From Bacteroidota bacterium (GTDB lineage: Bacteria > Bacteroidota > Bacteroidia > UBA4408): 40,000 nt of DNA. This document shows, one piece after another, positions 26,112 to 34,494 of this stretch (its first letter is position 1; each line of letters starts with the position of its first letter). The stretch spans positions 1 to 40,000 of the forward strand of contig CAUJCU010000020.1 of assembly GCA_963169745.1 (NCBI GenBank), written 5' to 3'. The notes beneath the pieces were generated by a model. The model was not told the DNA's origin. It saw only the letters and a program-made list of their open reading frames with translations, and did not search any database. The position numbers were made by a program, and so were the translations under genes.

Positions 26112-27740
26112 TTAGGTTTGAATAACGCCAACATTATAGCGTTTTTCAATTGGGGCATGGTTGGCTGCTTCTATTCCCATACTAATTACTTTTCGTGTAT
26201 CAACCGGATTTATTATGGCATCTATCCATAAACGCGAAGCTGCATAGTATGGAGAAGTTTGCTTATCATATCGATCTTTTATTTTATTAAACAATTCAGC
26301 CTCCTTTTCGGGAGTTATCTCTTCACCTTTCGATTTTAAATTTGCCACCTCTATTTGTACCAGTACTTTTGCCGCTTGAGCACCACCCATAACAGCAATC
26401 TGCGCGGTTGGCCAACCTACAATAAGGCGGGGGTCATAGGCCTTTCCGCACATAGCATAATTTCCTGCTCCATAACTATTGCCAATAACTACCGTAAATT
26501 TTGGAACTACCGAGTTACTCATAGCATTAACCAACTTGGCACCATCTTTAATTATACCACCGTGCTCACTACGCGAGCCTACCATAAAGCCGGTAACATC
26601 CTGCAAAAACACTAATGGTATTTTCTTTTGATTGCAGTTCATAATAAATCGGGCAGCTTTATCAGCGCTATCAGAATAAATAACACCGCCAAACTGCATT
26701 TCTCCCTTTTTACTCTTAACTACTTTGCGTTGGTTGGCAACAATTCCTACAGCCCAGCCATCTATTCGTGCCAGTCCGCAAATAATTGATTGACCGTAAG
26801 CAGGTTTATATTCTTCAAAGTCCGAGCAATCTACCAACCTGTAAATAATCTCATGCATGTCGTATTGCTTGTCCCGTGTGTCGGGTAAAATCCCAAAAAT
26901 TTCTTTCGAATCCATTGTAGGAAGGGCAGGTTTTTCGCGATTAAATCCGGCTTCATTAAACTTGCCTATCTTATCCATAATGTTTCGAATACGTGTTAAA
27001 CAGGCAGCATCATTTTCGCACTTATAATCGGTAACACCACTTATTTCACAATGTGTAGTAGCCCCTCCTAGGGTTTCATTGTCAATACTTTCACCAATTG
27101 CCGCTTTTACTAAATAGGAGCCGGCCAAGAAAATACTTCCCGTTTTATCCACTATCAGGGCTTCATCACTCATAATTGGCAAATAAGCCCCTCCGGCCAC
27201 ACAGCTCCCCATAATTGCTGCAATCTGAATGATACCCATACTGCTCATAATCGCATTATTGCGAAAAATTCGACCAAAATGCTCTTTATCAGGAAAAATC
27301 TCATCTTGCATGGGTAAATATACCCCTGCACTATCCACCAAATAAATAATTGGAATTTTATTTTCCATAGCTATTTCCTGAGCACGTAGGTTTTTCTTTC
27401 CGGTAATAGGAAACCAAGCTCCGGCCTTTACAGTAGCATCATTGGCTACAATTAAGCACAATCTTTTACTCACATAACCCATAACAATTACAACACCACC
27501 ACCCGGGCAACCTCCATGCTCGGCATACATGTCATCTCCGGCAAAAGCGCCAATTTCTATTGTTTCCGTATCCTTATCAATTAAAAAAGCAATGCGTTCG
27601 CGAGCAGTCATTTTTCCCTCTTTATGCATTTTGTCAATCCGCTTTTGACCTCCGCCCAAATATATTTTTGCCAGCTTGCGTTCCATTGCCGAAACTAACA
27701 TACGGTTAGTATCTTCATTTCTGTTAAATTCAATATTCAT
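26112..27740 (-). CDS. Acyl-CoA carboxylase, carboxyltransferase (beta) subunit
   Basis: The 542-residue biotin-dependent carboxyltransferase moves CO2 from carboxybiotin to an acyl-CoA. N- and C-terminal carboxyltransferase domains are both complete. Motifs include DSAGVYLPMQDEIFPDKEHF, GSCVAGGAYLPIMSDE, FLAGSYLVKAAIGE and ETLGGATTHCEISGV, then VTGFMVGSRSEHGGIIKDGA and GNSYGAGNYAMCG. These resemble methylcrotonyl-CoA carboxylase beta most closely, with propionyl- or geranyl-CoA forms as alternatives. No biotin carboxylase or carrier protein gene is adjacent, so its partner must lie elsewhere. Confidence 0.92.
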   Translation of the reverse strand: MNIEFNRNEDTNRMLVSAMERKLAKIYLGGGQKRIDKMHKEGKMTARERIAFLIDKDTETIEIGAFAGDDMYAEHGGCPGGGVVIVMGYVSKRLCLIVANDATVKAGAWFPITGKKNLRAQEIAMENKIPIIYLVDSAGVYLPMQDEIFPDKEHFGRIFRNNAIMSSMGIIQIAAIMGSCVAGGAYLPIMSDEALIVDKTGSIFLAGSYLVKAAIGESIDNETLGGATTHCEISGVTDYKCENDAACLTRIRNIMDKIGKFNEAGFNREKPALPTMDSKEIFGILPDTRDKQYDMHEIIYRLVDCSDFEEYKPAYGQSIICGLARIDGWAVGIVANQRKVVKSKKGEMQFGGVIYSDSADKAARFIMNCNQKKIPLVFLQDVTGFMVGSRSEHGGIIKDGAKLVNAMSNSVVPKFTVVIGNSYGAGNYAMCGKAYDPRLIVGWPTAQIAVMGGAQAAKVLVQIEVANLKSKGEEITPEKEAELFNKIKDRYDKQTSPYYAASRLWIDAIINPVDTRKVISMGIEAANHAPIEKRYNVGVIQT

Positions 27741-27935
27741 AATTGCTTTAGGTATGTTGTGTGCAATTTTAAGGAAATAAAACTGATTATTGAAGATAGT
27801 TAATAATTATTCGCTGGATTAGAATATAAGGAAATAAATATACGAATCAAATCACTAATTCTTTGAAAAAAAACAGGATAAAAACTTTTGAACACTTTAA
27901 ATAATAACTTTTAAAGTATATTGCTTTTCAAATCT

Positions 27936-27943
27936 TAATTTTG
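27936..27943 (+). promoter_or_regulatory. -7 promoter box upstream of the PcrA/UvrD helicase gene
   Basis: TAATTTTG matches TAnnTTTG exactly, 30 bases before the GTG start at 27974. The nearest TTG, at 27921-27923, is only 12 bases away, so the -33 element is poor. The rest of the 233-base gap before it is AT-rich with no other feature I can name. Confidence 0.5.
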
Positions 27944-27973
27944 TTCTTTTATTATAAGTAAAGCAACCCTATC

Positions 27974-30337
27974 GTGCAGCATTTCTTAGATACATTAAAC
28001 CCCCCTCAACTACAAGCTACTGTGCATATTAACGGCCCTATGATGATTATTGCAGGAGCGGGCTCAGGAAAAACAAAAGTAATTACCTACCGTATTGCCT
28101 ATTTGATGGACCAAAAAATAGATCCTTTCCAGATTTTGGCCCTTACATTTACCAATAAAGCTGCCAAAGAAATGAAAGAACGGATTGAACATATTGTAGG
28201 GAGCAATTCGGCACGAAATTTATGGATGGGAACCTTTCATTCGGTATTTGCCAAAATATTACGTATAGAGTCTGAAAAATTAGGCTTCCCCTCTAATTTT
28301 ACCATTTATGATACCGATGATTCAAAAAGCCTGATTAAGTCAATTATAAAAGAATTAGGTCTTGATGATAAACAGTATAAACCAGCATTAGTTTACAGTA
28401 GAATTTCAACTGCAAAAAACAATCTTATTTCTTGGAAAGCATATCAAAATAATGCAGAAATACAGCGCGAAGACAAACATTCTGTAAAACCGGAACTGGG
28501 AACTATTTATAAGATTTACCAACAGCGTTTGTTTCAATCATCGGCCATGGACTTTGATGATTTGCTTTTTAATACCAATGTACTTTTTCGCGATTTTCCA
28601 GATGTATTATTAAAATACCAGCATAAATTTAAATACATCATGGTTGATGAGTATCAGGATACTAATTTTTCGCAATATGTAATCGTTAAAAAACTGGCTG
28701 CGGTGCATGAAAATATTTGTGTTGTTGGCGATGATGCACAAAGCATTTATGCCTTTAGAGGTGCTAACATCCAAAATATCTTAAATTTTAAAAACGATTA
28801 CCCCGATTTGAAAGTGTTTAAGTTGGAACAAAATTACCGCAGCACAAAAAACATAGTAAAAGCAGCAAATAGTGTTATTGCTATGAATAAAGGGCAATTA
28901 AAAAAAGAAGTCTGGACAGCAAATGAAGAAGGTGAAAAAATTGATGTACTAAGAGCTTTTAGTGATAACGAAGAAGGTCAAATTATAGCCCAGGGTATTT
29001 TTGAAACTAAAATGAATAACCAAGCACACAATAACCAATTTGCCATATTGTATCGTACTAATGCTCAAAGTCGTGCTATGGAAGAAGCGCTGCGTAAACA
29101 AAACATTCCTTACCGGATATACGGTGGGCTAAGCTTCTACAAACGAAAAGAAATTAAAGACCTCCTCGCTTATTATCGTTTATGCATTAACCATAATGAT
29201 GAAGAAGCATTAAAACGTATTATCAATTATCCAACCCGTGGTATTGGCGACACTACATTAGATAAAATCATTATAACAGCAGCCAATAATAATATTTCAT
29301 TATGGGAAGTTATGCAACATCCGCACAAGTACCAAACAGGCCTAAATCAAGGTACAACACAAAAACTTTTTGACTTTGTAGAACTGATTAAAAGTTTTGC
29401 TGCCATTGCCCATACTCAAAATGCTTATGATGCCGGCAATCATATTGCCATGCAAAGTGGGGTGTTAAAAGAATTATATAATGATAAGTCGCCCGAGGGT
29501 ATTATACGCTATGATAACATTCAAGAATTGCTGAACGGGATGAAAGAATTTGCCGAAAATGATGTAGAAGATCTTGTTGTTCAAAGCGAAGAAGGCAACA
29601 GTCGCTATTTGCATGACTTTATGCAAAATATTGCCTTACTCACCGATGATGAAGATGATAAAAACTCCGACAATGATAAGGTTTCTTTAATGACCATTCA
29701 TGCTGCCAAAGGCCTGGAGTTCCCGTATGTTTATATTGTTGGTGTAGAAGAAAACTTATTCCCTGCTCAATTAAGCATAAACAGTTGCGAAGATTTAGAA
29801 GAAGAACGAAGACTTTTTTATGTGGCCTTAACCCGTGCTAAAAACAGAGTTAGTATCAGTTTTTCTACAACACGTTATAAATGGGGAAACCTAACCTCAA
29901 GCGAGCAAAGCCGATTTGTAGAAGAAATAGATACCGATTGCCTTAACTTTAAATTTAACCAAAGTAAAACAGAAAATTCTGACTTTTTGAACGAGTTTAA
30001 TTTTGCCTCTAAAGAAACTTGGGGAACCAAGTTCTATAAAAAGAAAACATTAGGAACAAACCTCAAATCGCATGAAGTAAAAACTGAAAAGCCGGTATTT
30101 TCACCCCCAAAAAAACTAACTAAATTAAGTGCTGCCAGCCAAAATTACAGCAACGACAGTCAAGAAAACGATTACCACAACTTAATAGTCGGATCCTTAG
30201 TTCAGCACCAACGCTTTGGCCAAGGGGTAGTAATAGCGATAGAGGGTGTTTCGCAAAATCAGAAGGCTACCATTAAGTTTGAACAAGCCGGTGAAAAGCA
30301 ATTAATTTTAAAATTTGCCAAGCTAAAAATCCTTTAA
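27974..30337 (+). CDS. UvrD/PcrA-type ATP-dependent DNA helicase
   Basis: This superfamily 1 3'-5' helicase acts in repair and in removing proteins from DNA. The 787 residues hold the Q motif LNPPQLQA, Walker A AGAGSGKT (27-34), motif Ia LALTFTNKAAKEMKERI, motif II VDEYQD (224-229), GDDAQSIYAFRGA, NYRSTKNIV, LMTIHAAKGLEFPYV and the motif VI block RRLFYVALTRAKNRV. The C-terminus (VGSLVQHQRFGQGVVIAIEG) is the Tudor-like domain by which PcrA/UvrD contacts RNA polymerase. The start is GTG at 27974. The stop overlaps that of convergent murF in a shared TTAA. Confidence 0.96.
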   Translation: MQHFLDTLNPPQLQATVHINGPMMIIAGAGSGKTKVITYRIAYLMDQKIDPFQILALTFTNKAAKEMKERIEHIVGSNSARNLWMGTFHSVFAKILRIESEKLGFPSNFTIYDTDDSKSLIKSIIKELGLDDKQYKPALVYSRISTAKNNLISWKAYQNNAEIQREDKHSVKPELGTIYKIYQQRLFQSSAMDFDDLLFNTNVLFRDFPDVLLKYQHKFKYIMVDEYQDTNFSQYVIVKKLAAVHENICVVGDDAQSIYAFRGANIQNILNFKNDYPDLKVFKLEQNYRSTKNIVKAANSVIAMNKGQLKKEVWTANEEGEKIDVLRAFSDNEEGQIIAQGIFETKMNNQAHNNQFAILYRTNAQSRAMEEALRKQNIPYRIYGGLSFYKRKEIKDLLAYYRLCINHNDEEALKRIINYPTRGIGDTTLDKIIITAANNNISLWEVMQHPHKYQTGLNQGTTQKLFDFVELIKSFAAIAHTQNAYDAGNHIAMQSGVLKELYNDKSPEGIIRYDNIQELLNGMKEFAENDVEDLVVQSEEGNSRYLHDFMQNIALLTDDEDDKNSDNDKVSLMTIHAAKGLEFPYVYIVGVEENLFPAQLSINSCEDLEEERRLFYVALTRAKNRVSISFSTTRYKWGNLTSSEQSRFVEEIDTDCLNFKFNQSKTENSDFLNEFNFASKETWGTKFYKKKTLGTNLKSHEVKTEKPVFSPPKKLTKLSAASQNYSNDSQENDYHNLIVGSLVQHQRFGQGVVIAIEGVSQNQKATIKFEQAGEKQLILKFAKLKIL

Positions 30338-31638
30338 AACAACGCAGTTAGTTGCTCCATTTTCATTCCTCTTGACCCTTTTATGAGTACCGTAATGTTC
30401 TTCTTCTGCAGTGTTTTTAGGTACCCCTCACAAGGCAAAATAGCATCAAAAAACAAGCCCTTATACTTGTCTTTAAACGCTCCAAATCTGACCCCTACAA
30501 AAATACAAGGAACCTCTAATTTCAATGCTTCTTGAATAATCTGTTCATGTTCCGAGGCACTGCTTTCACCCAACTCAAACATGTCACCTAAAATAATCAT
30601 TTTTTGAGGAGCCTGCATTTCCTTAAAATTTTCAATTGCTGCCTTCATGCTGCTGGGGTTTGCGTTATAAGCATCTAAAATAATGGTAGCTTCCTCTTTT
30701 TTCAAAATTTGTGAACGGCTGTTATCTGGTATATAATCAAATACGGCTCGGGCAATTTGCGAATCGTCAACTCCAAAGTGTTTGCCAATACATACTGCGC
30801 TTAAAATGTTTTCGGCATTATACCGCCCAATCAAATGAGAGTCTACTACGCTTGTTGCCTGCTTCTTGAAACTAAATGAAATTTTTAAATAGGGCTGTTC
30901 GCTTAAAATACTTCCCTGGCAATCTGCCATTTGTGAATAAGCATAGCTTATGTTATTGAGTATTCCTGCTGCTTTTTCTTTTAAAATAACATTATCAGCC
31001 TGGTAAATAACGGTTCCGTTAGTCATTTTTAAATAACTATATAACTCTGTCTTGCCCTTTATAACTCCTTCAATTCCTCCAAAACCTTCTAAATGAGCCT
31101 TACCTATATTTGAAATTAGCCCGTAGTTGGGTGCTGCAATATCACACAACAAAGCAATTTCTCCTTGATGGTTAGCTCCCATTTCAATTACAGCCATTTG
31201 ATGCGAATCTTGTATTTTAAGAAGTGTTAAAGGAACTCCAATATGATTATTCAAATTTCCTTGTGTAGCAAGTACCGCATACTTTCGAGAAAGTACAGCA
31301 TAAACAAGCTCTTTGGTTGTCGTTTTTCCATTTGACCCGGTAATGGCTATTACCGGAATTTGAAATTGCTTTCTATGGTATGCTGCTAATTCCTGAAGAG
31401 TTTGCAAGGTATTTTCACAATATAAGATGTTCTCGTTATGGGCGTGCTCCTTGTTTGATGTTAATGCATATTTGGCTCCTAAAGCTAAAGCTTGTAAAAC
31501 AAATGTGTTGCCATCAAAATTTTCTCCTTTTAGTGCTACAAAAAAGCTTCCAGACTTAATGTTCCGGGTGTCGGTGCACACTCCGGTGCTTTGTTTGAAA
31601 CAAGAATGTAAATGTGAAATAGAAGTAGGTTCTATCAT
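30334..31638 (-). CDS. murF: UDP-N-acetylmuramoyl-tripeptide--D-alanyl-D-alanine ligase
   Basis: MurF adds D-Ala-D-Ala to the peptidoglycan precursor in the cytoplasm. The 434-residue protein has the substrate-binding N-terminal domain (VCTDTRNIKSGSFFVALKGENFDG), the ATP site GSNGKTTTKE (101-110), VIEMGANHQGEI and the C-terminal DAYNANPSSMKAAIENF. The frame runs 14 codons further upstream, but ATG 31638 gives the normal N-terminus and avoids reading through the terminator. It follows gldJ on the same strand, but a strong terminator lies between them. A one-mismatch -7 box at 31667-31660 may serve it. Confidence 0.96.
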   Translation of the reverse strand: MIEPTSISHLHSCFKQSTGVCTDTRNIKSGSFFVALKGENFDGNTFVLQALALGAKYALTSNKEHAHNENILYCENTLQTLQELAAYHRKQFQIPVIAITGSNGKTTTKELVYAVLSRKYAVLATQGNLNNHIGVPLTLLKIQDSHQMAVIEMGANHQGEIALLCDIAAPNYGLISNIGKAHLEGFGGIEGVIKGKTELYSYLKMTNGTVIYQADNVILKEKAAGILNNISYAYSQMADCQGSILSEQPYLKISFSFKKQATSVVDSHLIGRYNAENILSAVCIGKHFGVDDSQIARAVFDYIPDNSRSQILKKEEATIILDAYNANPSSMKAAIENFKEMQAPQKMIILGDMFELGESSASEHEQIIQEALKLEVPCIFVGVRFGAFKDKYKGLFFDAILPCEGYLKTLQKKNITVLIKGSRGMKMEQLTALF

Positions 31639-31666
31639 GCTTTGTTTTTTTACAGGGTACAATAAT

Positions 31667-31699
31667 AAAAAAACCCGCATAATGATATGCGGGTTTTTT
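31667..31699. terminator. Rho-independent terminator between gldJ and murF
   Basis: CCCGCATA (31674-31681) pairs perfectly with TATGCGGG (31686-31693) around ATGA, flanked by an A-run and a T-run that extend the stem. Read on the minus strand it follows the gldJ stop by 17 bases. It separates gldJ transcription from murF. Confidence 0.9.
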
Positions 31700-31716
31700 A
31701 AAATGGATAATAACTT

Positions 31717-33291
31717 TTATTGTTTGCTATTCATTCCTACCGGACTTCCTACCCGAGTCATGGCACAACGGAAACCGATCCACGAAGTAGATTGTCTTTC
31801 ATCCAAATACCTACGGGTTCCGGGATTCATCCAATAGGCTCTGTCATGCCAGCTTCCTCCTTTGTAAACACGAGCCTTGTCATTAATCATCGAGTTTATG
31901 TCCATTGTAGCTTCTCCCAATTTTTTATTAAAATACATCCCATTACTTTCCGGAGCGGTTTCTTCTGTCTCTTCTGTTTTTTCAGTACTCTCCTCGCCTT
32001 CGGCAGCAGCAGCAGTAGCTAATAAGTTTTTCCAGTTTTCTTCATCTACCTGCGATGAATAATCTCCATCTAAGTAATTAATATTATCTGATCGCTTGTA
32101 GTTTCTTCTTTCTGCTAAATTATCGGTAACAGCCTCCACATTTCTGTATCTTAAGTGTCCTAAGCTGTCTTTATCTGCAACAGCGCCATCTTCATTTAAA
32201 ATCTTTGTTTGAAAAACATTTCCTCTAAAAGATCGGAAATCCGAAACATCATCATGGCTTACCGGACGATATACATCCATAACCCATTCACTCACATTGC
32301 CTGCCATATTATACAAGCCATAATCATTAGGCCAATAGCTCAGTACAGGTGCAGTAACATCTGCATTATCATTTAAGTTACCTGATGTACCCATATTATC
32401 ACCACGACCTCTTTTAAAGTTCGCCATCATCTTTCCAATATCACGCTCTGAGTCATTTCGTACATAGTGCCCGTTCCATGGGTATAACTTACGTTTTACC
32501 ACATCTTCATCAATAGTGTTACCGATCAGTGAGTATGCTGCAAATTCCCATTCCGCTTCTGTTGGAAGGCGGTAGCGTGGCAATAAAATACCATCTTCCA
32601 TCCGTACTTTTCTTTCTCCACTTCCTTTACTGTTTAAGTCGGCCTTGTTTTTCTTTACAGTACCCTCATATTGCCCTACCAAATACGCATCGGTATTAAA
32701 GTTATTCTCATTTACCCAATTATTCGGATCAAATTCTAAAATTCCCTCTCTTACTAAAATAAACTCATTTACACGGTCGGTTCTCCACGAGCAAAAGTCA
32801 TTTGCTTGCAACCAATTAACCCCTACTACCGGATACTCATAGTAGGCCGGATGACGTAAATACAATTCTACATAGGGCTCATTAAAGGCCAAACGATCGC
32901 GCCAAACCAAAGTGTCTGGCAAAGCCTTTTTAAGCACTTCTGGATAATCGGTACCATAAACATTTCGGGTCCAAAATAAATACTCAAGCCAGTCAATATT
33001 TCGAACCTCGGTTTCATCCATATAAAATGAAGAAACGGTGGCCCTGCGAGGATGGTTGTTCCAGTCATACATAAAATCTTGCTCAACACGACCCATAGTA
33101 AAGGTACCGCCTTCAATAAGAATTAAGCCCGGACCGGTTTCCTGCTCATGGTAGGCAACTCTTTCAAAGCCGCCATTATCGGTGTTATTATACTCCCAGC
33201 CGGTTACGTTTGACGTTGGTTTGGTACAAGAACCTGTAATAAAAAGGGCTCCTGCAGAAATTGCCATCAAAAAATTTTTACTCTTTTTCAT
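31717..33291 (-). CDS. gldJ: GldJ, T9SS and gliding motility lipoprotein
   Basis: GldJ is an outer-membrane-associated lipoprotein needed for gliding and for stability of type IX secretion components. The 524 residues begin with a lipoprotein signal (MKKSKNFLMAISAGALFITGSC, lipid-bearing Cys22). They continue as a formylglycine-generating-enzyme-like (FGE-sulfatase) domain: GGTFTMG, VGVNWLQANDFCSWR, YRLPTEAEWEFAA, GNVSEWVMDVY and YKGGSWHDRAYW. This domain is structural in GldJ/GldK. An acidic Glu/Thr insert (TAAAAEGEESTEKTEETEET) sits before the last block. The frame extends 12 codons upstream, but ATG 33291 begins the signal. GldK is the alternative; location beside porU and murF favours GldJ. 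It follows the porP-like gene by 44 bases. Confidence 0.9.
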   Translation of the reverse strand: MKKSKNFLMAISAGALFITGSCTKPTSNVTGWEYNNTDNGGFERVAYHEQETGPGLILIEGGTFTMGRVEQDFMYDWNNHPRRATVSSFYMDETEVRNIDWLEYLFWTRNVYGTDYPEVLKKALPDTLVWRDRLAFNEPYVELYLRHPAYYEYPVVGVNWLQANDFCSWRTDRVNEFILVREGILEFDPNNWVNENNFNTDAYLVGQYEGTVKKNKADLNSKGSGERKVRMEDGILLPRYRLPTEAEWEFAAYSLIGNTIDEDVVKRKLYPWNGHYVRNDSERDIGKMMANFKRGRGDNMGTSGNLNDNADVTAPVLSYWPNDYGLYNMAGNVSEWVMDVYRPVSHDDVSDFRSFRGNVFQTKILNEDGAVADKDSLGHLRYRNVEAVTDNLAERRNYKRSDNINYLDGDYSSQVDEENWKNLLATAAAAEGEESTEKTEETEETAPESNGMYFNKKLGEATMDINSMINDKARVYKGGSWHDRAYWMNPGTRRYLDERQSTSWIGFRCAMTRVGSPVGMNSKQ

Positions 33292-33335
33292 AGTATTAAA
33301 AAATGGTGAGTGTAGTGTGTTATCCATTTATTATT

Positions 33336-34304
33336 TTAGAATGTTGGACAATTAATCGTATTAAACTTTTTTCTCTTTACCTTGCATTTAAAGCTCAGGA
33401 TTAATGATAACTCATGCGAACCTGCTGATGCATTACTCAACTTAGAGATAGTAACATCGTAGGTATAGCCTACCTTAATTTTATCTGTCTTAAATCCTAT
33501 AAGGGCAATTATGGCATCTTGATTGCGATACCACAAACCACCTACCAAAGGTCCTTTTGTTACGTATAATCCTAAATTAAGTTGCTGAAAATTTGCTTGC
33601 TGTTGATAAATAACATTGGGTGATATGCTCCACTCGTCACCAAAACGATTGAGTGGGATTACAGCCCCCGCATGTCCGGTATATTTACGTGGTAAGCGGC
33701 TTTTGGCTGCATTTGTAAAACCTTCATAAGGCTGTGTTAGATGGTGAGCAGCAAAACCGGCAAAAAATTTGTCGCTAAAGGCTAATACTCCGGCCGAAAA
33801 GTCAGCAACGGCACGGGTGTTTAATACGGGTGTCTCTGCCGTTTTCCAAATAAAACCATTACGGTCGCTGATTTGATCTCCAAAAGTTAAATTATTCCAA
33901 TCTATTTTCTTTTGATAATAAGTTGCCTGAACTCCGGCTCGAATACTAAAAAACCGGCTCACAGGTAATTGATAGGAATACATACCACTAGCACCTGTTG
34001 TAGTTAAAGCTCCTGATCCGGCACGGTCATTCATAACCAATACGCCTAAGCCCCCCATCATATTGTCAACATGTTGGTCGTATGATGCACTGTAAGTTAC
34101 AAAATTACCCGGAATACCCGGCCATTGATTACGATAATTCATTGTTACGCGTGGGCATCGGGCTGTTCCGGCAAATGCCGGATTCAAATATAAAGGATTG
34201 GCGTAAAACTGGCTAAATAGCGGATCTTGAGCCATAGCATTACCTGCCATAGCAAACACTATTACAAACATAAATAACCATTTATACCGCAAAGTTTTAC
34301 TCAT
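33336..34304 (-). CDS. PorP/SprF-family type IX secretion system membrane protein
   Basis: The 322-residue protein has a signal peptide (MSKTLRYKWLFMFVIVFAMA, cleavage after AQ at about 26) and the hallmark start QDPLFSQFYANPLYLNPAFAG. NYRNQWPGIPGNFVTY and a run of amphipathic beta strands follow. PorP/SprF proteins sit in or at the outer membrane; some link T9SS to surface adhesins or to the peptidoglycan-linked ring. Bacteroidota genomes hold many paralogues, so this one need not be the core PorP. It is the first gene of porP-gldJ, divergent from porU with 190 bases between. ATG 34304 was chosen over a frame start ten codons upstream because it begins the signal. Confidence 0.9.
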   Translation of the reverse strand: MSKTLRYKWLFMFVIVFAMAGNAMAQDPLFSQFYANPLYLNPAFAGTARCPRVTMNYRNQWPGIPGNFVTYSASYDQHVDNMMGGLGVLVMNDRAGSGALTTTGASGMYSYQLPVSRFFSIRAGVQATYYQKKIDWNNLTFGDQISDRNGFIWKTAETPVLNTRAVADFSAGVLAFSDKFFAGFAAHHLTQPYEGFTNAAKSRLPRKYTGHAGAVIPLNRFGDEWSISPNVIYQQQANFQQLNLGLYVTKGPLVGGLWYRNQDAIIALIGFKTDKIKVGYTYDVTISKLSNASAGSHELSLILSFKCKVKRKKFNTINCPTF

Positions 34305-34494
34305 TGATAAAGGATTAAAGCGACAATTATACATAATTTTTCAATATAAAGTTACAAATTAATTTGTTTTTCTTGTTTTGGTGTGCTCGTTTTCATAAAA
34401 ATTATAAAATTATAATACCACAATATTTAAAAGCATTTTTCGTTACATAGGCAATTATTTTTAACCTTTGCTTAATTAATCAGTCCGTATATTC

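Noticed and set aside
34355-34366. Palindrome CAAATTAATTTG between porP and porU, a possible operator or paired promoter
   Set aside because: Each half differs from the -7 box by one base, and a 12-base AT-rich palindrome is expected by chance in this sequence.
34473-34480. AACCTTTG as the porU promoter box
   Set aside because: It deviates from TAnnTTTG at the first base and lies only 14 bases before the ATG, so it was not listed as a feature.
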